NCBI GenBank assembly: GCA_027924585.1 | Contig: BSBM01000602.1 | Location: forward strand, 3,781,501 to 3,845,500 | Length of the DNA: 64,000 bases | DNA from: Larix kaempferi | Lineage: Eukaryota; Streptophyta; Pinopsida; Pinales; Pinaceae | Direction of reading: 5' to 3' | Translations under genes and position numbers: made by a program | Notes under the pieces: model-generated | Seen by the model: the letters and a program-made list of their open reading frames with translations, nothing else | The model's database searches: none | Told to the model about the DNA's origin: nothing | Part shown: positions 35,900 to 47,340 of the stretch, in pieces | How the letters are laid out: the number at the start of each line of letters is the position of its first letter | Position numbering within the stretch: position 1 is the first letter of the stretch

Positions 35900-36560
35900 G
35901 AGTTAATGGTGAATAATAAGGTAATGGAAAATGAAAGGACTCTATTTGATTATGGTTCCACTTACTAAAAGATATTTTGGAAGATGAGAAATCCAATCAG
36001 AATTTGTTTGGCACACTTTGCAACCTACATGATTTTGCAGAAATTGATGGAAAAATCTATGCACCACTACTAGAGAGAAACGTGCAGTTGGTGTGACAAA
36101 GGAGAAGAAGAAAATTGGTCAAGAGTTCCACCTATATGCACAAGTACATGGCTATGATATTACAAATGTGATGTTGTATTTAGGATCCAATGTAAACATC
36201 CTACCAAATAAGTCATGGGAGGCAATGGGCTCTCCACCACTTGTGTACTCTCCCATTTGGTTGAGAATGGAAAATTAGTACCGCATTTTCCCCATTGGAC
36301 GGCTAGAGAATGTTGAAGTTGATTTGGCAGGTGTCAAAACCACTACATATTTTGAATTAATTGAGATCATGGGTGGAATGAATCCATACCCAACATTGCT
36401 ATAAATCGAACGGGCCTATGAGAACTATGGAATAATTGATTTGAAAAACAAAACAATGATTTTTGAGGTTGATGGCATGAAGGTAACACAACCTATTTAT
36501 CCACACCGATGGCCATGATGCATAGATCCAATCCAAGAAAATACGGAACATGATGTCTTG
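35900..36560 (+). pseudogene. Element E retropepsin-like protease
   Basis: Open from 36093 (MTKEKKKIGQEFHLYAQVHG), with the active-site block VMLYLGSNVNILPNKSWEAMG. Relatives have LDLGSDVN here, so the catalytic Asp is Tyr. Then come PIGRLENVEVDLAGV and ENYGIIDLKNKTMIFEVDG. A stop at 36276 follows the 62nd codon, and further stops occur downstream. The protease is catalytically dead. Confidence 0.82.
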
Positions 36561-36749
36561 GATGAAATTATTCCTTAACTGCGGGAAGGATATTTGACTA
36601 TGTGAACCCAACTACAGAAGGCTCAATAAGATAGAGAAGTATACATTAATTTGATAGTGACTCTGAAGAATCCTAGGACAATTAGAAAAATGGGCGTCAT
36701 GAGCTCCCATCCAGGCATTAATCAATGGTGAAATTAGTTCAATGATCAA

Positions 36750-37490
36750 AATATAACCAAGTGATCCACCAACGTATGATGATACTAGTGGCTTAGACAC
36801 ATTCTTGCACTCTTCAGTAAAGGAAGAATATCGTGTTGATGTCTTGGATACAATGCTTAGAGGGACTCCCATAAGATGGTGGTAAATGCAAAAATATGAG
36901 ATACCTAATTGGGACACAACCCATCTAACTTTGATGATAAATTTCAATTCATCTATGCACACTAATATTGTGAAAGAAGTCTATATGGGGGAGACCAATC
37001 CCTACAAAAAAATTGACCTATGTCAGCACTAGTGGGATTCAATTGGATTATAGCTAGAGTTTTGAGTTCATAAATACTTTCACAAGCTTGTCCCTATCTC
37101 TAGATATTGGTATCAACATGAAGAAACAAGTAGACAGACCAACTACTCGAAGAAGCTACATGCAAAGTTTCATCAAGATTTATCCTTCTCTATAACTAGT
37201 GACATAGTAACAAAAGCATTAGCATCCTTCAAGGACACATTATTTATCAATCAGTTGAGGGATGTGGGACACTTGTATGTCTATATTTCACATCAATAAT
37301 TGGAGAGCCTTCTATTTTTAATCCCTAAAATGAGACCACCACTCTGTTGTGCAAAGGTATACCAAGACAATTCAAAACTAGATGAACTGGAACAATTGTG
37401 ACACTTAACTTTCAAGGAGTTGAAAGGATCTCAATAAGTCAAGAAGACAAAACCTAAAGAGACCAAAGCAATATATACACAACCTTTGCA
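36750..37490 (+). pseudogene. Element E: gag-like second module between protease and RT
   Basis: One frame carries EYRVDVLDTMLRGTPIRWW (36835-36883), IPNWDTTHLTLMINF, EVYMGETNPYKKIDLCQH, VHKYFHKLVPISRYWY and FHQDLSFSITSDIV. The pattern of a WW pair, a Trp-x(n)-Phe block and an HxL-x-WY block resembles a gag capsid domain. It is broken by about eight stops. I infer a second gag-like unit within the polyprotein of this lineage; other explanations are an old duplication or insertion. Confidence 0.5.
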
Positions 37491-37812
37491 TTTAAAGAAA
37501 ATAAATATCGGTATTAAAGACAAGTTGAAGATGGTAGCCATTGGGGATTACTGGGATGAACAAACAGTGTATGAGGTTACATCACTATTAAAAGAGTATG
37601 ATGACTTATTTCCGCAAATATTTATATAACTAAAATGGATTCAAGGAGACTTAGGCAAGATGAATATTACATTGAAACCTGAGACCAAACCTATGAAGCA
37701 CCACCCATACAAACTGAACCCCCGGGTGAAACAAAAGGTGAAGAAATAAATTGATCACATGCTAAATGCAGGATTGTTTTTTCCAGTAAACGAATCATAG
37801 TGGATAATTTTG
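37491..37812 (+). pseudogene. Element E reverse transcriptase, N-terminal stub
   Basis: Residues DYWDEQTVYEVTSLLKEYDD, MNITLKPETKPMKHHPY and IDHMLNAGLFFPVNES are the region before the RT palm. At about 37806-37815 the frame passes directly into the zinc-binding part of integrase. The remaining RT motifs, including YxDD, and all of RNase H are absent. Confidence 0.82.
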
Positions 37813-38877
37813 TGGGAATGTCATGTTGGAGTTATGGGAGGACATGTTGTTGGAAAATCCACATGAAGGGAGGTGCTCCAAGCAAGACTATGGTGGCCTA
37901 GAATATTTAAATATTGCAAGGAATATGCTAGGAAATGTGATGCCTACTAGCGCATTGGTAGACCATCTTAAAGGGATTAACTCCCATTGCATCCAATCCA
38001 ATCAATGCAACCATTTGAAAAATGGGCAATTTACTTTTTTCAGTCCTACCAACCCACCAACGAAGCATTCTAAAGTATGCTACATTATCAATGTAACAGA
38101 CTAATTAACTAGATGGGATGAAGCAACACTATTTCATGATTTTTCAACAAAGACAACTGCTCAATTCATTTATGAAAATATTATTACCTCATTCAAATAC
38201 CATGAGAGTCTTACAAGTGATCAATGCAAGCACTTTCTAAACAATATGATTGAATAATTAACAAACGAATTTATGATACAACACCATAAAACAATCCTGT
38301 ATCATCCTCAAGCAAATGGAACTATTGAAGATTTTAATAAGATTATGGAGAATGAACTGACTGTCTATTGCATAAATAGGGATGATTGGGATGAATGGAT
38401 TCCAAATGTATTATGGGAATACAAGACAACTGCTAAGAATCTTCACAAGTATACTCCATTCCAATTGGTTTATGGAAGAGAAGCGGTAGTTCCAACAGAA
38501 TTTGTAGTTCCAAGTATTTATATCACACATGCAACACACATGACGGATGAGGAATCAATTGTGGAATGTCTTTCGGAACTAATGAAGCTTGAAGAATCTT
38601 TTTTTATTGCATATTATCATGTGACCATGGAAAAAGTGTGATAGAAGGAATGGCATGATAGACATATCAAGAAAAAACAATTTCTCAGAGACAATGTGCT
38701 ACTCTATGAAAACAAATTCATGAATCAACCGAGAAAATTATAGATGCATTGGTTGGGTCCATTTATTGTTGCAGAAATGAAAGATTTGGGTGCTTTGAAA
38801 CTTGCATTGCTTGATGGTATCTTACATCTAGGATGGGTGAATGGTGCATGCTTGAATCCCTATGTATCTGCTTTATA
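37813..38877 (+). pseudogene. Element E integrase
   Basis: The zinc-binding part reads CHVGVMGGHVVGKSTRREVL, LWWPRIFKYCKEYARKCDAYQ. The core's first Asp (WAID in relatives) reads WAIY. The second is kept in TSDQCKHF, and the Glu is kept in YHPQANGTIEDFNK. The end reads EYKTTAKNLHKYTPFQLVYG, WHDRHIKKKQF, MHWLGPFIVAEM and VNGACLNPY, ending at TAA 38877. A frame change lies near 38060. There is no chromodomain. Confidence 0.9.
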
Positions 38878-40285
38878 ATTCCGCAAGACAGCACTCCTAC
38901 TTTTTGGAGTGAGTTAGTTCATAGTTAGGATCTCTTTCTGTTCATGTACGGTGATTTTTTCAGTTTTAGTACTTTGTTATTTCCTTCAGTTCAGTTAGTT
39001 GGTAATCATTTCAAACCATTATGGTAAAGGAGGGACCCATAGTTCTATTCAGTTGTCGCTGGAACCACATTGCAGTAGCAAAACCATCGTATCCATCAAA
39101 TAACAACCCGCTCATCAGAATTCACAGATGCTACAGGTCACTTGATGTGTCATCATTGAAATCCTCCACCATATCAACCCTGCAACACTCATAGACACCT
39201 AGTTATCCCCTCCATGTACTTTCCCCACTTTGTCATTCATCATTGCTCATCCCTTTCATGTATGATTTTTGTATCCTGTATTTGAAATTGTTAGACTTGA
39301 CTTGTATGCCTACAAGCATTGTGATTTTTCCCTGTTGTTAGATCCTCAACGTGCCATTTCCTATCCAAACCATATGCTATGAAATGCCACCCTAAATCAT
39401 TTCAAGTATTTATATAGGATTGCAGCCTCCCTTGCTAATCGACCATCCTATTCTCAAGATGTTATGGTATCAAATCCCAACCAACTAAAGCCATGAATAT
39501 AGTCCCACCAAAACCTTTGTGTATCCCCCTACTGCTATATTATGAGAATTTATCCTTCATCAATCCATACTTAGTTATCTCTATAGAAGGAACCTCATTG
39601 AACACTCCCATACAAATTCCACACTAGAAGAACAATTAGATGACTAAGTTGTGCAAGATCTTCTAGCCACACCATGAAGACCACCAGGAAACTCTAGTTT
39701 GGCCATTCTATTTCTCACCATTTTAAGCTATCTGGACACATCTCACTCTCACAATCCCCTTTCTTCCACCGCTACATCATATGGAATTTTGGGAGATGGA
39801 AATTCTGAAAATAAAAATAAAAAAAATAAAAATAAAAAATGTTTTCTCTGTTGGAAAGAATGTCTCATTCATGCCCTTATTTCTTAGTCTCCTTATTTCT
39901 ATGGCTAACTGGAATATTGGTATAAGGAATCTAGTCTCATATTGGAGTACTAAGCACTTTTCCAAGCATGATGACACTTCCAAATAAGTTATCAGGACTG
40001 AAGACTTTGAATATAAATCTTATAACACCACAACTAGGAGATGAGCAATATTTATTGTAGCCTTTTCCCTTGATTTCAATGTAAGGTATTTTTCTTTGGT
40101 ATCCTTGATACAAAAGCTAAATACTGATGTTGTTTAGTACTAGAGACAACACCCCGAGGATGTTCAGTACCGGAGTTGGCACCTTCGTTTGAAGAACCAG
40201 TAGCAAAAGATGCGCAAGGATAAAAAACACAACAAACTTTACTCAAGGGTGAGTCAACCTTTGTGACCAGGTCCTGTTGGCTCAT
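38878..40285. other. Stretch between element E integrase and its LTR copy
   Basis: No domain. A purine run near 39026-39036 (aaaggaggga) could be a polypurine tract, but no LTR start follows directly. At 39808-39840 is a run of aaaat-type units (A-rich, with a near mirror symmetry). The short open frames here show no conserved motifs. Confidence 0.4.
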
Positions 40286-40990
40286 TCGTTTTTGGATAGG
40301 ACCGCAAAATGATGAAGAAAAAAGGACTAAAGAAGGAAGTGCGAAAAAAAGGAGAGGGATTTGCATAAAATATGCTAACAACCACAATCGTTTTGGACCC
40401 ACCCCTGCAAGTATAAAAGAAATCAGAAGATAAGCATAAAGGGAGAAAGAAGAATGAGAGTGGAAGAGATGTGAACGAATCATCAGAAGAAGAGAAGAGT
40501 AGCAGAAGAGAGAGATATCCATATCTATAGCAAAGGATAATGTATCTTGGTTTTAGGTAGTTGGGGTTTTGCTTACATCTTTGCATATGACACGATGGGT
40601 AATTATGCAATGATTGTAAGGTCATAGAGCCACTATGTAATGGATTTTATCTATTGTAATGAAGAATTATTTTTTAGCCCCTCAATTTTTTATGTTGAAT
40701 CTATCTATCTTTCATGTATTTTCTCTTTAATTGATATAAGCAGTCTGCATGTTAATGTTGCGATGCTCTGAGATAGATAATGTTGCAATATCTTAGGATG
40801 AATAATGTTGCGATATGAATGATAGGAATTGTCACAAATTGTTTCCTTACATTTACCCAATCCCCATCCCACGCCGATCTTGGTTTTGCTTCTGATGAGA
40901 CCTTCTCCTTTAATTCCAGTGCACTAGACTACAACAATGCCTTTGTTTTCCCACATGCAAGAACATGGTCTCAATTTTGCACCATTCCAC
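40286..40990 (+). repeat. Diverged copy of the element E LTR (probable 3' LTR)
   Basis: Similar to 29618-30316 at roughly 80% by eye, including the TATA box at 40412-40418 and the A/G-rich stretch after it. The final part ends ...caattttgcacc, like the end of the 5' LTR. Its left end is not identified. Confidence 0.7.
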
Positions 40991-41495
40991 ACGTGTGCGA
41001 AATTTAGGTTGTAACATCTCTATTTCTAGAATTTTCCAAGGCCCTCATCCTTCATATAACTTGGACAGAAGACATTAAACTAACAAATACAAAATCATTC
41101 AAGACTATATGTATGAAAAAAAGTATATCACGGGCAGATACACTGAGCAATTAAGTCTCTAGGTCCAATAAATTCAATTTTTCAATGCTATTTTCTTTAT
41201 AGGATTGAAAATTCCAGCACACTAGACTGCAACAGTGCCTTTCTTATCCCACACGCAAGAACCCGGTCTCAATTTTGCACCAAAAATATGCATGTGTGTG
41301 AAATTTAGGTTGTAACATCTCTATTTCTAGAAATTCTCCAAGGCTCTCATCCTTCATATAACATGGACATAAGACATTCAACTAAAAAATACAAAATCAT
41401 TCAGGACTATATGTATGGAAAAAATTATATCACAGGCAGATACCTCGAGCAATTAAGTCTCTAGGTCCAAGAAATTCAATCTGTCCATGTTATTT
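40921..41495. repeat. Tandem duplication, two copies, period 298
   Basis: The block starting at cactagact (40922) is repeated from 41220. Both copies contain the LTR-E end followed by a TGTAACATCTCTATTTCTAG stretch, resembling the start of the F-type LTR. The copies differ by about 10%. Confidence 0.85.
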
Positions 41496-42164
41496 GAAGA
41501 TTCTAGTCCTCTATTTTCAATTCATAAATAGGGATGGATGGATGCCAATGTGCATAATTGGTTCACTTCTCGGTTTACTTTTGGTGTTGACACTTGACCA
41601 AGGATTCAAATCAGATATGTTGTGTTAAAATTACACCACGCTATGTCTTCAAACATGTATTCACAATACTTAAACCAAATACAAATATGCTCTTCTTGTG
41701 GTTTCAAGGCCCAAGATTTGATATTCTTGTGCTCATAACCAATCCAACCTTTAATCCAAGTCAAATTGAACTCCACTTATAAAAAAAAATCTGAGGCAAT
41801 TTATTGAAAACAATTTCTCAAGTAGTCACTTAATCAACACATGAGATAGGGTTTTTACTCAACTTATACTATACATTTTGTATGAAACCGTAAACATTAT
41901 TCATTGATCAAGCATGATATGAGCACCACTAAAAAAATACATGATAATTGGTGAATATGTCCCACCAAAGAGGTATTTGACAACAACCAAAAGATGGTGC
42001 CTTCTATCTCTACTGACATCATACCTCACATGCAATATCCTTATAGATGCACCCATGAATGATTGTGCATCCTATCAAAGAGGTAATATACACCCAAGAA
42101 AGAGGTAGTAGAATGAACCAAGATGTAAGATGTTGAAAAAGGAAGGTGATTTTCTTAGTAACTG
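41496..42164. other. Unassigned AT-rich stretch
   Basis: No domain, repeat or RNA gene recognised. Confidence 0.4.
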
Positions 42165-42314
42165 AGAGAACATGACCCTAGCCAATAAGAGAACAACCCA
42201 AGCAATGGAAAAGAGCCCTAAGAAATGAGAAAAATGCCACGAGCAATGAAATAATGAACTATGATATACAAAAATGCCCCAAACAATGAGAGAATGACCC
42301 AAGCAATACAAAAA
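42165..42314. repeat. Degenerate minisatellite, left part
   Basis: Units of about 20-22 bases built on caatgagaaaaatgcccca, with many changes. The array is interrupted by F2 and resumes at 46310. Confidence 0.7.
42310..42314. repeat. Target-site duplication of F2, left
   Basis: aaaaa, identical to 46310-46314. In F2's own orientation this is TTTTT. Confidence 0.65.
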
Positions 42315-45300
42315 TGTCACATACCCAAATTCTGAACATTATATGTTATCAGAAAAACATTATGTTTTATTTTATTGTAAAGTTTTATGTTATTGACCAA
42401 GTGGGGTCAAGGATGACTGTAATTAATTACTTTGAATATTTTATTATTTATAAATAAAAGAGGAGACAAATATCCAAAGGAGACTGTTGAATGAGTGTTC
42501 ACTGACCCACTAGGAGGAATGGACTAGGGTGGAGAGAAAACTGACACTTGGCAGCATCCTCAACTCACTTCTAATTGTTGCAAGTGACAACTTCCCTATT
42601 TTATAGGTCAAGTGTGGAACTGAGCACGTGGCTCATTTACTAAAAACAACTGACCAAAAGACCTAGGAATGCTTATCTACCCATTGAATTCAGCAGGAGG
42701 ATGTTTATTCTTACCTTGTGATCATTTCTGAGCACAAGAGATTCGATGAGGGGAAGGTTAGAAGTGATTGAGTGAACTAAGACTGCATTCTGAACTAGTG
42801 TAGCCACATTTTTTAGTTCAATATTGTTAAAAGAAGGAAGTACTACTCTCAAGTGCTACTGCTGAGTTGCAAAGGAATTTATTCCAATTCTCCACACAGC
42901 ATCTTCGTCCTGGTGGTTCAGTGAACAGGCTCGGGGGTCCTAAGGCAAGTAATCTTGGCTGTCTTCGGGAGAAGGTTGGGTGGAACAGGCTCCTTTGGTT
43001 GTTTGTCTCTTCTAAGTTACCAGGTTCAAATTGTGTTATCTTATTTACTTTTTGTCAAATTAATCATTAATGATCTGAATGTTATTATGTTATTAGTTTT
43101 ATTACACTTTGGACATTCTTTGACTATTAGTAAGTTTTTTATTTACTGCAATATTAACTACTTTGAATATCCATGCATCTGTTAGGTTTCAATGTTAAAT
43201 GGATAGTTAAAATTTATGATTAAATATGAATGATAGAATAATAATGCTTCTCTGCATTTTTCCCCACACTATTTCAGTGTCGTACTCTAGTACAAGGAAG
43301 ACTATTTAAAATAGATATGAATAATGATATGCAAAAGATAGAGATGACTGAATGCTTATCATAAATAAATTATGTTATGTCCCTGTACTACATTTTTGTT
43401 TACATTGCAATAAAAATCTCTTATGTATTAAACACAGAAAAACATAGCATTTATTTATTAAATAGAATATTTTAATAACAGATCATTCATAGTAACGGAA
43501 GTAATAATATTTAAGCAACTTCATGCTTTCTGTCCAAAACCTAACTTTATTTATGGGTTAACCTTTCGTTTCAGAGAACAAATAACACATACTTTTTAGC
43601 ATAACTTCTCAAATAAAAATCCTTTAAGACATCTTAGTTTCTGTATTACAAACCCTAACAGTATCGAAACTCTTAGTGCAAGATTTTTATAATCAAAGCA
43701 AAGTCTAAACACTGCAGAAAAGGAATTAGAAATAATATATCTATTACACATCATTGGAAATATAACATATTATTACCTTATTACAATACATATTCATTTA
43801 TCAATTTAACTAATACAAAACGAATAGCAACTAATTAATCTGTCGATATCCCAGGGTTCAAACCCTGAACTTTAGCTAAAAATATGATTACTATGATAAC
43901 ATTTATTTGTTTAACCAAACGAAAGAGTAATGTGGGACCATGGTTCGACAACCGAAGGGTTCATCCACACAATCTAAGTTTCATAACATTACAACTTTCA
44001 AAAACCTAATTACATAACAAATTCAGGATTCACAACCCTTCAGAGAATCCACAAACAAACCGTAAGAATGGCAAGATTTTATGATAGGGTTTATAATCCA
44101 GCCTTACAGCCATATTTTATAAATAACAATTTAAAAGAAAAACTATTAAAACCATTCACTAATATCGACGGGCTTGCCCTAAAATCATGATCAACAAACA
44201 ACACAAATCTTTCAATACAAAATAACGAAGGATGTCGAGAAGTTTTATCTCAGGTTTTTGTACTTAAACCCCATCTAAATCTTGCATAAAAATATATATA
44301 GTAACCATAAAAGTTATACATATGTTGTAACGAAACACAACGTTGAGAAACCAACACAGGACAAGGTCAAGGGTTCAATCCCTGTGCAAAATGCCTTACG
44401 GCTTATAAAAATTTACAACCAACTGTAAAATTGAAGTTTTTAATTAAAATTGATATCTCGACTAGCCAAATGAAGACCGTCCTTGTGCCAAAGTTCATTA
44501 TAAAATCTTCAGGGTACTATGGATATCCTTGGGGATGTCACCGAGGCTTACCGGGGCCTTTTTCAAGCTATTATCCCTTTCATGCCAACTCTAAAATATT
44601 GCCGAGGGAGTAACCTGCCAAGAGAATCAATACAGTAATTGGTTAAAACTTGAAGTAATGTAATCTTACTAATTGTAAACCAAAGTATTTTTAAACAACC
44701 GACGAAAACACAGAGGAAAGTTATGACATTACCTTCTACTTCAGTACGCCTGAGCATTCTTCTCCATCGAATGCGTGGTGTTGCTATCAGTATCAAAACT
44801 GGTAGTGAAAAGATTCACTCTAGAACCCAGCATGGGTTGCAAACCTAGTAACAGCAATGGCATCAGGTTAACCATTAAAACCCATCAAGACTCCACATCA
44901 AAACTGATCTAGAAATCTGGTGCAAATAACATACTGTGGTAAACACACAAGTTGAAAGGTCTTAGTATCGAACCCCGGGGGAGTTCACAACCATGTTTAC
45001 AAACCCTATAAACTGGAGAGCCTATCGGCCTCACCCAACTTGGCTTGCAAAATGAAATAAATTTTGAAGATGATGGAATATAAATGCAAGGTTAGGGTTT
45101 ATCCCAAAACCCAATACCATCTAAGAGATCGACGGTGTAGATCCTGCTACAGGGTTATGATAACATACAACCACAAAACTTCATTCAATGGCATTAAAAG
45201 TTACAACTATCAAAGCTCAGTACCCTGCCAGCACATAGTTCCACTATGATTAATACCATAGACTACTCCATGCATAGGGTGTAAAGCTTAGGGCTTATGG

Positions 45301-46309
45301 TACGTAATATTATGTGCAATTATATCATTTCATAAATCAATTTAATAAGGTTCATTCAATAGTTTTCATACATATAGTTTGTTTGCATATAGATCATATG
45401 CATATCGACAATAGCTTATAGACTTTAATATAAATCCCATGGCATATATTATTTCAACTCACATTTAGTCCATAGTGCATAGTATAGGTGATTCCTGTCT
45501 ATAGTTTAAACATATGCATTGTTATTATAAAGTATCTACACCATAGTTTATGAATAGAGCAGGTCATAAACCTTGTACTTTATTTTAGATAAACCATGTT
45601 AATATTGCACATTCACACTTTATAAATTAGATTATTTCAAATACATATTAATCCTTGACTTAACATAAAAGGTTTAAACATTTAAAAACCATTGTGAATG
45701 ATTTAGAAGTTTCATAAAACCATGAACGTTGTATGCATACGAATACATGAATGTAATTCAATCCTAATGCATAAATACCCGAGTTTGATAATTTTAGCAG
45801 ATAAAACCTCTACACTTTCGTAATTGACATTGAAGGAAAAATATTGTACAGTAAAAAAAAATTACATGTATCGGTAAGGCTTCAGTTGGAATCCCATTCT
45901 TACCTTCGATCTATAACAAAAGTTGAATAAGCGTTAGTTGTAAATAGCTAAGTAAGCCTCGGGGTGCCCATAGGACCCCTTCATCATCAAGGAAACAAAC
46001 AGTTAGCACTTATAATTAAAACAACACCATAATAAATCTACAATGCGTATACCTTTAAAGAAGTAGTCATCTTTTAAAAACACAAATGATCTTAAGACAT
46101 CTAGTAGTAATGACAAAACATAACATGTACTTGTCGTAACAAGTTCTTTTAACGTGGACGACAATTCGAAGAAAGTGTCGCCTTATTACATTGACTAGGC
46201 TGTCATTTATTTAAACTAATCTTCATTTATTATACTCCTGCATTGCAAATGTACACATTTAATGCTACATAGAAAATTTTAAAATTTTGTGAAATTTTGG
46301 GATGTTACA
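42315..46309 (-). mobile_element. F2: solo LTR, 3995 bases, same type as F1
   Basis: On the minus strand it starts TGTAACATCCCAAAATTTC (46309 down) and ends AATTTGGGTATGTGACA (to 42315). F1 starts TGTAACATC and ends ATTTGGGTTCGTGACA. Both sides carry aaaaa, and the flanking minisatellite resumes at once. No coding domain was found. The length is exceptional for a solo LTR, so a smaller insertion inside it cannot be excluded. Confidence 0.75.
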
Positions 46310-46314
46310 AAAAA
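46310..46314. repeat. Target-site duplication of F2, right
   Basis: aaaaa, identical to 42310-42314. Confidence 0.65.
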
Positions 46315-46450
46315 TGTCCAAAGCAATGAGAAAATTGCTTCGGTCAAAGAAAACATTACCCAAGCAATACAAAAATTCCCTAGGCAATGAGAAAAATGCC
46401 CCAAGCACTGAGAGAAACACCTAATCAATGAGAAAAATGCCCCATAGTCA
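46310..46450. repeat. Degenerate minisatellite, right part
   Basis: Continuation of the 42165-42314 array: units such as caatgagaaaaatgcccca and caatacaaaaattcccta. Confidence 0.7.
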
Positions 46451-46783
46451 ATAAACTCTTAAATAGACGATTTGAGTGGTGGATAACAAATAGTTGCTTT
46501 GTTTCTTGTTGGGAGTAATGAATAGTAGTAAAATTAATTATCTACAACAGATTTTTAATCCCACGCCATTAATATTCACTAGGTAGCCATTAAATATATA
46601 GTGTGTCTTCCATTAAAACGGAGACATAGAAAAGATATGCACAATTGATCACACATCTCTTAGAGATTCTTTTTGTATACAAACCAATCACATAATAAAA
46701 AACATATTAACCAGAAAGTGTTTGCAATAAATAAATACTTGCGAAAGTGTCTCGAATAATCAATTCTTCTAGTCTAAAGCTTT

Positions 46784-46845
46784 GTCAAACTAAGTGTGTA
46801 TAATAGTAAATGTTGTCAAAGTAAGTGTGTATAATAGTAAATGTT
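46784..46845. repeat. Two-copy tandem repeat, period 31
   Basis: The block gtcaaa-taagtgtgtataat is repeated at 46784 and 46815, almost without change. Confidence 0.85.
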
Positions 46846-46850
46846 TCTTC

Positions 46851-47340
46851 TCTACAACTTTGTTAGAGGCGAACTATGCATTCATCCAAATAACTTAGGA
46901 GAAACAAAGAGAAATCAAAATGTGAAAAAGGAGGTGGTTTTATGAAACTATCTTGACCATATAAATGCATTAACTTCTCTACTCTACAACTTTGTTAGAG
47001 GCCAACTATGCATTCATCCAAATAACTTAGGAAAAACAAAAAGAAATCAAAATGTGAAAAAAGGAGGAGATTTTATGAAACTATCTTGACCACATAAATG
47101 CATTAACTAATATCTTTAATGATGTCATATCATTATACAAAGGGATCTATCTTGACCATATAAATGCATTAACTTCTCTACAACTTTGTTAGAGGCCAAC
47201 TATGCATTCATCCAAATAACTTAGGAAAAACAAAGAGAAATCAAAATGCAATAAAGGAGGCGATTTTATGAAACTATCTTGACCACATAAATGCATTAAT
47301 TGATATCTTTAATGATGTCATATCATTATACAAAGAGATC
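46851..47340. repeat. Three-copy tandem repeat, spacing 132 and 194
   Basis: Copies start at 46851, 46983 and 47177 with tctacaactttgttagaggc and continue through aactatgcattcatccaaat and gaaactatcttgaccacata. Copies two and three carry an additional tail (aatatctttaatgatgtcat). Confidence 0.9.

Larger units (their letters stand above)
28746..40990 (+). mobile_element. Element E: Ty3/gypsy element, internally deleted, interrupted by solo LTR F1
   Basis: The 5' LTR ends CCAACA at 30320 and is followed by a primer-binding-like TGGTTTCATTGTCGAGAC. A gag leader, gag, protease, a second gag-like stretch, the first part of RT, and integrase follow on the plus strand, up to 38877. A diverged LTR copy of the same type lies at 40286-40990. 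RT palm and RNase H are missing. F1 (31882-34629) splits gag. The integrase type, with PQANGTIEDFNK and no chromodomain, is non-chromoviral. The left boundary is the start of similarity with 61922, not a proven LTR end. Confidence 0.8.

Noticed and set aside
42075-42320. Minus-strand 81-codon open frame.
   Set aside because: It is the antisense of the minisatellite.
43849-44990. tRNA T-arm-like sequences in F2 (gggttcaaaccc, aagggttcaatccct, atcgaaccccgggg).
   Set aside because: No matching acceptor, D or anticodon arms could be placed around them. They are isolated, and such ggttcaa motifs occur by chance in long LTRs.
46851-47340. Regular repeats that could suggest a CRISPR-like array.
   Set aside because: Only three copies, units over 120 bases, no short repeat-spacer pattern, and a plant nuclear context.
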